Positions 55,096 to 61,478 of a DNA stretch of 64,000 bases are shown one piece after another. The position numbers and the translations under genes were made by a program. The first letter of the stretch is position 1; each line of letters starts with the position of its first letter. The stretch is taken from IMG/VR virus record IMGVR_UViG_3300043436_001870, positions 49,165 through 113,164 of that record. One strand, given 5' to 3'. The notes under the pieces were generated by a model. That model was not told the origin of the DNA. It saw only the letters and a list, made by a program, of their open reading frames with translations, and did not search any database. This DNA comes from a virus.

Positions 55096-56415
55096 TTAGT
55101 CATTTGATGGCTCAACTGGAGTGCACTCCTCATAGCAACCAAAGGTCTGAAGACCATTGCAAGATGAGTTTGCATTAGCCAACCAAGCTGCCATGAATGC
55201 TTCAAAAGCTGCATCTGTACCATTTGTAACAATCTGTAACAAGTACTGATCATTATCAAATGTTCCTGTTGGGTTATTCAAACGTGGTACACTGTGCTGA
55301 ATAAAGTAGTTTGTATACTGTGAGTTCTTATCAATTGCATTGAATACATCAGTACCATTGGTAATCTCACGGATACGAAGATCCATTCCAGTATAGAAAG
55401 GTTGTTGTGCATATCCTTCAGTAAGGATTAAGCTACGAAGAGCACTTTCTCCAAATCCTGTTCCTTGAACTGGAAGACATTGGTTATATACACACAAACC
55501 AGAGAATTGGCATGGATCACCATTTAAGTCTACCTCAGAAGCATAGATCTTTACTGGCTCAATGTAAGCAATGATAGAATCATTTGGATAGAATGTACAA
55601 GTTCCAAAACGAGTATCTACATATGCACCATTGATGATCAAACCAGCAAGAGTTGTTGCATCACCAGGAAGAGTTGATGGATCTAATGTGTAACCTAACA
55701 ACAAGTTAAGGTTAGTAGTAGATGATGTTCCATCACCAATATTTATCCAAGTTGTACCACCATCAGTTGAATAAGTGATTTGAACTTGAATGAATGGATT
55801 GATCAAAGGACTGTTCAACAAATTGTAAGCCCATTGAGTGTAAACAACCAAAGGATTAACTGCTGAAGGTGCCAAAGCATCTGCAGCACAGCAACCTGTA
55901 TAAGCAGCTGCATCATAGTATGTGTTACGGCTCAAAGTACGAAGTACTGGAGAACCTTTAATATCTACACGTAGGTAGTAAGTCTCATCACACAAGAACT
56001 CTTTTGTACAAGTTGGTTGATCCCAAAGGTCTACAGCAGGATCAGATCCTGGCACTTGTCCATTAGCTGCACCAACAGTAACCTGAGCTTGTTGTGGAGA
56101 ACATGGATCCACACGATAGAAATTAGTAATATACTTAGGATTGATAATCTTTGACTTTACAGTCTCAGAATATCCACCATGGAATGGACCAATTTTATCA
56201 TTTGGGTGAATTGAGCTTGATACAAGCATCAATGGGCATGCAACAATTGTTGCTGGAACCAAATCAGGAACTTCCCAAGTGTTGGGATTTACAAAGGTAA
56301 ATCTAAAGTTTGTACCAATGTCGTCATTAATACCGGCCAAGTATGGACCGGGAGTTGTATAGAAGCCAGTCGTACCAACGAAGGCCTTCTGAAAAGCATG
56401 GTTAAAATAAGCCAT
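55096..56415 (-). CDS. Probable abundant virion structural protein, 439 aa
   Basis: The N terminus MAYFNHAFQKAFVGTTGFYT matches a conserved start I recall from structural proteins of Bacteroidota phages. The rest is beta-rich with many Thr, Tyr, Asn and Pro residues and scattered Cys, and no signal peptide or membrane segment. It has its own terminator and a possible promoter with a hairpin 40-75 nt upstream, and starts behind the A-rich leader TTATCAAAA; such isolation and strong signals fit a highly expressed virion component. It lies between ferritin and the fibre block. A role as a tube, decoration or head-fibre base protein is possible; I cannot tell which. Confidence 0.55.
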   Translation of the reverse strand: MAYFNHAFQKAFVGTTGFYTTPGPYLAGINDDIGTNFRFTFVNPNTWEVPDLVPATIVACPLMLVSSSIHPNDKIGPFHGGYSETVKSKIINPKYITNFYRVDPCSPQQAQVTVGAANGQVPGSDPAVDLWDQPTCTKEFLCDETYYLRVDIKGSPVLRTLSRNTYYDAAAYTGCCAADALAPSAVNPLVVYTQWAYNLLNSPLINPFIQVQITYSTDGGTTWINIGDGTSSTTNLNLLLGYTLDPSTLPGDATTLAGLIINGAYVDTRFGTCTFYPNDSIIAYIEPVKIYASEVDLNGDPCQFSGLCVYNQCLPVQGTGFGESALRSLILTEGYAQQPFYTGMDLRIREITNGTDVFNAIDKNSQYTNYFIQHSVPRLNNPTGTFDNDQYLLQIVTNGTDAAFEAFMAAWLANANSSCNGLQTFGCYEECTPVEPSND

Positions 56416-56455
56416 TTTTGATAAAAATTAAAAAGGTTACAAATAAATATATAAT

Positions 56456-56486
56456 CAATATAAGGAAAGCATTTCTACTTTCCAAA
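56456..56486 (-). promoter_or_regulatory. Possible promoter with inverted repeat upstream of the 439-aa gene
   Basis: On the minus strand TTTG (56483-56486) is followed after 20 nt by TATATTGA, matching six of eight positions of the Bacteroidota TAnnTTTG -7 element. The spacer holds an inverted repeat (GGAAAG at 56464-56469 with CTTTCC at 56478-56483) that may instead be a weak terminator of the ferritin gene or an operator. The gene starts about 40 nt downstream. Confidence 0.3.
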
Positions 56487-56490
56487 TGTT

Positions 56491-57096
56491 TTACAAATAA
56501 TCTTTCATTTCATGATCAAGAAGACGCATTGCAATCTTATCAGTACCAAATGAATTTAACTGATCCACCCAGTTCTGCATCTTTGAATGCTCCTCAACTT
56601 GTTCTTTTAGGAACTTCAATGCTAGTTCATAGAGCATATGATCTGCTTTTTTCATAGCATCAGATGCTAAATCTTTGATCTGTGTTGTTATCAGAATCTC
56701 ATGGTCATATGATTCTTTAATAATTTCAGGAAGTCCTGAGAAATCCTGCTTAGGAGAATCAAGTCTTGGTGTAATAGGTTGTACACCCATAGACAACAAA
56801 TATGTACGTGACCAATCTGAGTGTGCCAACTCCTCATTACTATAGTTACGCCATAGTTTTGAAGCATTTACATATCCTTGATTATCTAACCACATTGACA
56901 TGGCTAAATATACTCTTGATGAATACTCCTCTTGTTGAATACGGTAATTTAGATATGTAACACATTCATCAGATAAGAGTATGTTCTTACCTTTTGTGCT
57001 AGGTGCTGGACCCATATCATATTTAGATTTCTCTGCTGAACCAGCTGATGTTGTTGCTGATCTAGAAAGCAAAGTTCTTGACGGTGCTTCTGCCAT
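56491..57096 (-). CDS. Phage-encoded ferritin with N-terminal extension, 201 aa
   Basis: After a polar extension of about 40 residues, the sequence follows bacterial ferritin closely: YRIQQEEYSSRVYLAMSMWL (helix A), NEELAHSDWSRTYLLSMG (helix B), SYDHEILITTQIKDLASDA (helix C) and FLKEQVEEHSKMQNWVDQL (helix D). Compared with E. coli FtnA as I recall it, all ferroxidase ligands are present: E56, E89, H92, E133, Q166 and E169. Ferritins form 24-subunit cages that oxidise and store iron. The gene lies among capsid genes, 4 nt after a putative connector gene, so it is probably expressed late. It could protect phage DNA from iron/peroxide damage, supply iron-loaded cages, or be virion-associated through the extension; these are hypotheses. 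Confidence 0.92.
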   Translation of the reverse strand: MAEAPSRTLLSRSATTSAGSAEKSKYDMGPAPSTKGKNILLSDECVTYLNYRIQQEEYSSRVYLAMSMWLDNQGYVNASKLWRNYSNEELAHSDWSRTYLLSMGVQPITPRLDSPKQDFSGLPEIIKESYDHEILITTQIKDLASDAMKKADHMLYELALKFLKEQVEEHSKMQNWVDQLNSFGTDKIAMRLLDHEMKDYL

Positions 57097-57100
57097 TATT

Positions 57101-57808
57101 TTATGTATTTACTTGAGATGAATTACTTGCAATACTGTACTGGTTCATAGACTCAATGTCTCCAGCAAGTATCTGTACTGTGTTATCAATAAGAACCTCA
57201 ACAATGTTATCCTGAAACTCACATTCAACATCAGCAACTGATGTCTGAAGAGTATAAGGGTCAACACAGTCTTCAATCTGAATCTTAATTGGCTCTCTAT
57301 AGTACATAAGAGAAGCACCTACAACATCAAACTCATTGTTGTTATAGATCCTTACCTTATCCCCTACAAGAGTGCAAAAGGTCTCTCCCCATTCAAAGCT
57401 TGGTTTCTTCAGATCATCTTGTAAGAGGATTGGAACATTCTGTTCTTCTGAGAGATATACTACGGCTATACCTGTTGGGTTCTCACAACAGTCTTTCTTA
57501 GCATTAGCATTCACACGTTTAAACTGAACATAGTCTCCTGGTAGTAATCCAGACTCCATATACAACTCTTTCTGAGTTAATGTAATTGGAATCTCTTTTA
57601 GAAGATTCTGCAGATCATCAATCTTTCTTGTAGTCTGCTCATCTCCCTGCTTTTCAGCATTCATACCAATCAACTGCCTACGGACCCATTGGATCTGTGC
57701 CTTATTAAAAGCCTCAATAATCTGCCAGCATTCTATGTTATCATAGTCATTACTAGCCAATTTATTTAGCCTCTGCTTGATCTTGAGTTGTAGGGTAGTA
57801 TTGTTCAT
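57101..57808 (-). CDS. Putative head-tail connector protein, 235 aa
   Basis: A helical N-terminal half (LKIKQRLNKLASNDYDNIEC, then IIEAFNKAQIQWVRRQLIG) and a beta-rich second half with short strands (PGDYVQFKRV, GIAVVYLSEEQNVPILLQ, KVRIYNNNEFDVVGASLMYY) and an acidic C terminus. This helix-then-beta plan and the IEAFNKAQ.QW.RRQL motif resemble connector/adaptor proteins that plug into the portal in many phages. It overlaps the 63-aa gene by one base and is followed after 4 nt by ferritin. I assign the role by composition and position; the match is weak. Confidence 0.45.
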   Translation of the reverse strand: MNNTTLQLKIKQRLNKLASNDYDNIECWQIIEAFNKAQIQWVRRQLIGMNAEKQGDEQTTRKIDDLQNLLKEIPITLTQKELYMESGLLPGDYVQFKRVNANAKKDCCENPTGIAVVYLSEEQNVPILLQDDLKKPSFEWGETFCTLVGDKVRIYNNNEFDVVGASLMYYREPIKIQIEDCVDPYTLQTSVADVECEFQDNIVEVLIDNTVQILAGDIESMNQYSIASNSSQVNT

Positions 57809-57999
57809 TATCCTTTACGTTTTATATTCTTCCACATTGCAGCAGCAGCAATCTTTTTACCTTTTTCTCCACCTCCTGTTTTTGCAGCAATCTTGTCAAA
57901 TATTTTTCCTTTTTTACCAATATCTTTACCAGCACTTGCTTTCTTGGCTACAGATGATTTTTGTTTTTCTGTAAGACCAGATGAGGGTTTCTTTGCCAT
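57808..57999 (-). CDS. 63-aa basic conserved phage protein
   Basis: Lys/Ala/Gly-rich: GLTEKQKSSVAKKASAGKD, GKKGKIFDKIAAKTGG, then KKIAAAAMWKNIKRKG. I recall this SGLTEKQK...GKDIGKKGK.F.K...AAAAMWKN pattern from small basic proteins in unrelated phages, usually next to other tiny basic genes. The function is unknown. It is the last member of the small-gene run before the connector, overlapping it by one base. Confidence 0.6.
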   Translation of the reverse strand: MAKKPSSGLTEKQKSSVAKKASAGKDIGKKGKIFDKIAAKTGGGEKGKKIAAAAMWKNIKRKG

Positions 58000-58016
58000 A
58001 GTATTACTAATTTATA

Positions 58017-58112
58017 TTAACACTTCCATTTTCTCAATGACTTATTAATCCTGCTATTAGGATCATTAGCAGTCTTACTAGAAGTAAGTTTCTTCTTCAT
58101 GCCAGACATCAT
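58017..58112 (-). CDS. 31-aa orphan C-terminal tail, paralogue of the end of the 81-aa gene
   Basis: A short frame (ATG at 58110-58112 overlapping the previous TGA; stop 58017-58019) that encodes [20 protein letters not shown] and ends RINKSLRKWKC. Its last 30 residues align without gaps to the last 30 of the 81-aa protein 0.66 kb upstream ([20 protein letters not shown]...KALRKWKC). In other phages, as I recall, this tail directly follows the FCAR motif in one continuous protein. The HNH gene and an 87-aa gene separate the copies. It may be a leftover of the ancestral 3' end after a homing endonuclease insertion, or be translated by coupling from the 87-aa gene. Confidence 0.6.
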   Translation of the reverse strand: MMSGMKKKLTSSKTANDPNSRINKSLRKWKC

Positions 58113-58372
58113 TTTTTCTTACCTCTTACAACACCACCATTTTTTTTGTATTTAGAAGCATTTTGCTCTGCTTTTTTTACAGCATCGTAGTAAACTTTAC
58201 CTGGATTATCTTTATACAACTGTTTAGCAATCTGTAACTTTTCTGCAGCATCTTTTTTGGCTTGTGCATATGGGTTGTATTTAGGCACATTTATTTTTAC
58301 TGCTGTTTTATCTGCAGCGGCAGGTTCAACCTGAATTCCTTTTTGTGCCTTTTTTAAAACTTTCTTTTTCAT
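58109..58372 (-). CDS. 87-aa Lys-rich protein behind the HNH gene
   Basis: Strongly basic (about a quarter Lys), with [31 protein letters not shown] and a [14 protein letters not shown] end. Its ATG overlaps the HNH stop (ATGA) and its own TGA overlaps the ATG of the orphan tail, so the three are translationally linked. It has no recognised family. GG-K-rich ends such as this also occur in the 84-aa gene of the same cluster. An A6 run (AAGAAAAAATGA) precedes the stop, where a -1 slip would fuse it to the orphan tail; there is no evidence that this happens. Confidence 0.5.
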   Translation of the reverse strand: MKKKVLKKAQKGIQVEPAAADKTAVKINVPKYNPYAQAKKDAAEKLQIAKQLYKDNPGKVYYDAVKKAEQNASKYKKNGGVVRGKKK

Positions 58373-58788
58373 AGTAAATCTAACTTTAGATAATCTTCTG
58401 CCTCTCTTGTGTTATCAGTATAAGATAACAAATATATTCTAGCAAACTCTAAAAGTTCTGGATCATCTTTAAAATGTCCCAACCCTCTATTACAATGGTT
58501 ACAAAGCATCCCCCTGACCACATTGGTTTTATGACAATGATCAACTACCAGATTTTCCTTTGCTCCACATATTACGCACTCAGTTACAGTTTCAATAATA
58601 TCTTTTAAAAGTTCATCAGATATCATTTCTCTATATTGTCCTCTTCTGGTTTCACTTCTATAATTAGACCTACAGGATTTACACCAACTATCAAAACCAG
58701 ATTTAGTTTTATTATGCAAAGGGAAGTACTCAGCAGATAAAGGTTTATCTACTTTACATCTTGTACATTCCTTTGTTAGCACTTCCAT
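58369..58788 (-). CDS. HNH / recombination endonuclease VII-type homing endonuclease, 139 aa
   Basis: N-terminal zinc knuckle C8, C11, C36, C39 ([15 protein letters not shown] ... WCKSC), then a catalytic domain: C71, C74 (CVICG), [20 protein letters not shown] with D83, H84, H86, C96, C99, N100, followed by [18 protein letters not shown]. This DHCH...RG.LC..CN.GLG.F+D pattern is typical of phage-borne endonuclease VII-like HNH nucleases that act as free-standing homing endonucleases. Its ATG lies inside the last codons of the 81-aa gene (AAATGGAAGTGCTAA read in the other frame), a 13-nt overlap, and a diverged copy of that gene end lies downstream, so the gene most likely arrived by homing into this spot. 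Confidence 0.88.
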   Translation of the reverse strand: MEVLTKECTRCKVDKPLSAEYFPLHNKTKSGFDSWCKSCRSNYRSETRRGQYREMISDELLKDIIETVTECVICGAKENLVVDHCHKTNVVRGMLCNHCNRGLGHFKDDPELLEFARIYLLSYTDNTREAEDYLKLDLL

Positions 58789-59021
58789 TTTCTTAAAGCC
58801 TTATTTATTCTACTATTTGGGTCTCTTGCTGTTTCTGCAGAAGTATTTTTAGCTTTGTGACCTTTCATTCTAGCACAGAATGATTTTTTTCTAGGACCAC
58901 CTTCAGGTTGTGGAGGTTTAATGTCATGACCAGCTGCCTTTAGAGAAGCACGACCTTTAGCATTAAGTCCACCTGATGGTGACTTACCTTCTTTTCTTTG
59001 CCAAGCTGGAGACTTTGCCAT
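58776..59021 (-). CDS. 81-aa basic phage protein, DUF6321-like
   Basis: Contains [22 protein letters not shown] and [12 protein letters not shown], the signature I recall for the DUF6321 family of small phage proteins (paW.RkeGk.p.[10 protein letters not shown] ... R+.SFxARM). Function unknown; it is positively charged and common in late gene clusters. Its C-terminal 30 residues (from the M of CARM) differ from, but align with, the 31-aa orphan frame further downstream. The HNH start codon lies inside its last codons. This arrangement suggests that its 3' end was replaced when the endonuclease cassette inserted. Confidence 0.7.
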   Translation of the reverse strand: MAKSPAWQRKEGKSPSGGLNAKGRASLKAAGHDIKPPQPEGGPRKKSFCARMKGHKAKNTSAETARDPNSRINKALRKWKC

Positions 59022-59022
59022 A

Positions 59023-59292
59023 TTATCTATGTTTTTTGGTTTTCTCTTTTACTGACTTAGGTTGAGAAACAAATTGTTTATTCTTTCTGTTACCTTCAGC
59101 CTTAGCCTTATTAGTAGCTGCTTTTTCACCAGAACTTAGTGCATCCCAAGCAGCCTTAGGTAAGTATCTTCTCTTACCATTTGCTTTAACCTCTTTGCTT
59201 GATCCACGCTTCTTATTAGCATGGGTACCAGAAGTCATCCACTCTTGGTTAGTCCAGCTTTTAAGGGATTGTTGTGATTTAGCAAGTGGCAT
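59023..59292 (-). CDS. 89-aa basic phage protein, DUF5872-like
   Basis: Contains LKSWTNQEWMTSGTHANKK and KRRYLPKAAWDALSSGEKAATNKAKAEG, then KQFVSQPKSVKEKTKKHR. The order kSWt.q.W.t...RYLP..A...Ls..e.aAt..aK..G..kgkQfv.QP is the pattern I recall for DUF5872, a small family found in phages and some large viruses, without a known function. The gene overlaps its upstream neighbour by one base and ends 1 nt before the 81-aa gene. Confidence 0.7.
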   Translation of the reverse strand: MPLAKSQQSLKSWTNQEWMTSGTHANKKRGSSKEVKANGKRRYLPKAAWDALSSGEKAATNKAKAEGNRKNKQFVSQPKSVKEKTKKHR

Positions 59293-59477
59293 TATTTATA
59301 CCCTCCACCTTTAGACTTGTACTCTCTTGCAAGCATCTGAGCCTTTCTAGCAGACCATTCTCCAGGATCTCCACCCTTAGAGCCAGCTTTAATCTTGTTA
59401 AATAAAGACTTTCTCATACTAGGTTTAGTATAATTACCAGCCTCATTTACTTTGGATTTACTTTTTTTTACAGCCAC
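59292..59477 (-). CDS. 61-aa basic conserved phage protein, GTG start
   Basis: VKKSKSKVNEAGNYTKPSMR, a middle KAGSKGGDPGEWSARKAQML and an end KSKGGGYK. The start is GTG at 59475-59477, inside the end of the 46-aa gene (20-nt overlap); no ATG gives the conserved N terminus. I recall this K.VN.AGNYTKP..RK.L...I.AG.KGG.PGqWSARKAQ.LA..YK.KGGGY family from many phages; its function is unknown. Confidence 0.7.
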   Translation of the reverse strand: MAVKKSKSKVNEAGNYTKPSMRKSLFNKIKAGSKGGDPGEWSARKAQMLAREYKSKGGGYK

Positions 59478-59598
59478 AGTCTTTCATTTTAGTTGGGTAA
59501 ATGGATTGAATACTCCCTCCGTTTTTAGCAGAAGGAGTACTCTTACCATATGAAATCATGTTCTTCTTTTCATCAGAAGAAAGAATTGGACGGTTCAT
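59458..59598 (-). CDS. 46-aa small phage protein with Cys/Lys end
   Basis: ATG at 59596-59598, TAA at 59458-59460. Starts MNRPILSSDEKKNMISYGKS, continues TPSAKNGGSIQSIYP, ends KDCGCKKK. It overlaps the GTG start of the 61-aa gene by 20 nt, and starts 2 nt after the 84-aa gene. It is not a recognised family, but its size, charge and place fit the surrounding run of tiny late genes. The GG-containing linker resembles that of other short proteins here. Confidence 0.6.
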   Translation of the reverse strand: MNRPILSSDEKKNMISYGKSTPSAKNGGSIQSIYPTKMKDCGCKKK

Positions 59599-59600
59599 GG

Positions 59601-59855
59601 TTATTTCTTCTTACCCATTTTCTTCATTGTACCACCTCTCTTCATCTTGCCACCATACAGTCTTGATGGTTGTCCACCAGGAACTACATTAGCACTAGGA
59701 TTCATATTAGGAGTTACTCCTTTTGTACTAGGAGTAGTTTCAACAGATACTGAAGCATTTGCATTCTTCATGCCACCAGTCATCATTTTTTTAGCACCAC
59801 CTGCCATCATTTTCTTAGTACCACTATAGCTCATTTTTTTACTAGCCTTTTTCAT
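59601..59855 (-). CDS. 84-aa Lys/Met/Gly-rich small protein
   Basis: The first 30 residues repeat a KKMM-GG unit (TKKMMAGGAKKMMTGGMKNA); the centre is a Pro/Ser/Val linker (TPSTKGVTPNMNPSANVVPG) and the end is basic (YGGKMKRGGTMKKMGKKK). Low-complexity, highly basic composition suggests electrostatic binding to DNA or to acidic protein surfaces in the virion. It is the first gene of the small-protein run after the 338-aa gene (36-nt gap). No family is firmly recognised. Confidence 0.55.
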   Translation of the reverse strand: MKKASKKMSYSGTKKMMAGGAKKMMTGGMKNANASVSVETTPSTKGVTPNMNPSANVVPGGQPSRLYGGKMKRGGTMKKMGKKK

Positions 59856-59891
59856 CTTATTGAAATTAAAATTGTTACACTATTAATATAA

Positions 59892-60908
59892 TCATTGATT
59901 CCAATACTTCTCAACTTTTTTTATCAAGTTTACAAGTATTTCCTCATTTAGTGGATTCTTTAAGTATTCTACAACATCTGCTGGTGTTCTTCCCATCAAT
60001 GCTGAAGACTGTGAGTCATAGATAAATCCATCTGCTTTGGTCAAAATAAACTTGTAGTAAGTAGCATCTTTAACCATTGCACGGATCTTCAATGTCTCCA
60101 TATCCTTATCAGCCGTGTCAAGGAACATCTGAGCAGCACGATTTGCATTCTTCTCAGAACCCTCTCCATTAATGAAGGTATCCATGTTATCATAGAGTAC
60201 ATCATTAGGAGTTGTCTTTTTGTACTGCACACTTGCAGTATCTACAACCTTAGCAATATAGAACAACTTATTTGTGTTCTTATTGAATAATTTCTCCAAC
60301 TCAGCAAGAGCTTTGTTACGAAGTTTCTTACTTTCAGTTTTAGTTGATACAGTTTCTTCAAACTTATCAAGGTAAAACTTAGGTGCCTTTGGCTTCATTC
60401 TAGCCTCTTCATAACTTCTACATACAATTGAAAATCCTCCAGCCTCAATTGCATAGAGCTTTATCAAATCATATGGATCTTTCTGTGGCTCCAAAAAGAG
60501 TGGTTCATTACCACATCTAATTGTAATCTTGCTCCAGAACTCATCATTATCCGGTCTGAGAAGTTTAACCTTATTCCAAAACTCTTTGTCATCAGTATCA
60601 ATAACATTTGCAGCAAGTTCTCTTTCAAGTTGTGCTACTATTGTTCTAATCTCCTTGACCTTAGCTTCTCTGTCTTCTTGATCCCTAATTAGTTTTACCT
60701 CAGGGGCAAACTCATTAAGTCCGGTTACATACCGTTTAATACCATTGAGCTCAATACATGCTAGTTGTTCTTCTTGGAAGACACCATCATATAGAGCAAG
60801 GCCATATTGTTCAAGGCCCATGTTTTGCACCTTACTATTAAAGTAAGGCTTGATCATAATAGGTCCACGCTTAATACCTGGATCTGATTCAATTAATGTA
60901 AAACTCAT
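59892..60908 (-). CDS. Conserved late phage protein, 338 aa
   Basis: Starts MSFTLIESDPGIKRGPIMIK, with a beta-rich N-terminal third (YGLALYDGVFQEEQLACIEL) followed by a long acidic/basic coiled-coil-like region (VKLIRDQEDREAKVKEIRTI) and a helical C-terminal half with LRNKALAELEKLFNKNTNKL and KIRAMVKDATYYKFILTKAD. The C-terminal 45 residues contain SALMGRTPADVVEYLKNP. It has no catalytic motif that I recognise. It is encoded between a 158-aa and an 84-aa gene in the capsid region, so a structural or head-assembly role is likely but unproven. Confidence 0.45.
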   Translation of the reverse strand: MSFTLIESDPGIKRGPIMIKPYFNSKVQNMGLEQYGLALYDGVFQEEQLACIELNGIKRYVTGLNEFAPEVKLIRDQEDREAKVKEIRTIVAQLERELAANVIDTDDKEFWNKVKLLRPDNDEFWSKITIRCGNEPLFLEPQKDPYDLIKLYAIEAGGFSIVCRSYEEARMKPKAPKFYLDKFEETVSTKTESKKLRNKALAELEKLFNKNTNKLFYIAKVVDTASVQYKKTTPNDVLYDNMDTFINGEGSEKNANRAAQMFLDTADKDMETLKIRAMVKDATYYKFILTKADGFIYDSQSSALMGRTPADVVEYLKNPLNEEILVNLIKKVEKYWNQ

Positions 60909-60932
60909 GTTGTGTTGGTTTTAAAAACAAAT

Positions 60933-61409
60933 TTAAGAAAGTTGTGGGATTACTGTATAAAAAAATGATAGAGTATCAATATCCCCTGTAGTAGCAATAT
61001 TATTAACACGCACTCCAACTTTACCATCTATTAATGCTGATGCCGTAAGTATTTCTAAAACAGGCATACCATCATCAAATGATCCAAGTGTAAGTTGAAC
61101 AAATGCTGGAGTACTAACTCCTGTAGGCGTTGTGTAAAGAGCTTCATTGAAAACCAAATCAAAGCTTTCTCTACCACCAGGACTAATACCTAAATCATCA
61201 ATTGTTACTATACCACAAGGCTTAGATAAAAGTAAGAAATTATCAGTAGTAAAAGATACTTCATCAGTAGCAATCTCATTACCAATGTACAATGCTGCAC
61301 GGTTTAGGTGTGCCATACGTGCCAAGGCAGCTTCTCCTTCAGATGAAAATTTTTGGATCTGATCAGGAGATGTAGGAAGAACTTTTTTAAGAGGAGGAAT
61401 ATTTGCCAT
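60933..61409 (-). CDS. Small probable capsid-associated protein, 158 aa
   Basis: I choose the ATG at 61407-61409 (MANIPPLKKVLPTSPDQIQK). A longer frame reaches 61466, but its upstream part runs through the terminator stem behind the capsid gene and would be unlikely to be translated. The N-terminal 45 residues are helical (EGEAALARMAHLNRA), and the rest is beta-rich with Gly/Thr turns (DEVSFTTDNFLLLSKP, VFNEALYTTPTGV, VGVRVNNIATTGDIDTLSFF), like a small beta-sandwich. It directly follows the major capsid gene, where many phages encode a capsid decoration protein; that role is inferred from position alone. Confidence 0.45.
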   Translation of the reverse strand: MANIPPLKKVLPTSPDQIQKFSSEGEAALARMAHLNRAALYIGNEIATDEVSFTTDNFLLLSKPCGIVTIDDLGISPGGRESFDLVFNEALYTTPTGVSTPAFVQLTLGSFDDGMPVLEILTASALIDGKVGVRVNNIATTGDIDTLSFFYTVIPQLS

Positions 61410-61428
61410 TTTATTTTTTGATTTAAAA

Positions 61429-61463
61429 GTAAATAAAAAAAGGGAGGAGTTGTAGCTCCTCCC
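61429..61463 (-). terminator. Strong intrinsic terminator behind the major capsid gene
   Basis: A perfect 8-bp stem GGGAGGAG (61442-61449) with CTCCTCCC (61456-61463) around a 6-nt loop; on the minus strand TTTTTTTATTT follows (61431-61441 in plus coordinates). It lies 16 nt after the capsid gene's stop and before the next start codon at 61409. It should limit transcription of the following genes relative to the capsid gene. Confidence 0.93.
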
Positions 61464-61478
61464 CATTTCTATGATTCT

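Noticed and set aside
61410-61466. 19-residue N-terminal extension of the 158-aa protein
   Set aside because: It reads through the terminator stem behind the capsid gene, whereas the ATG at 61407-61409 has a normal A-rich leader.
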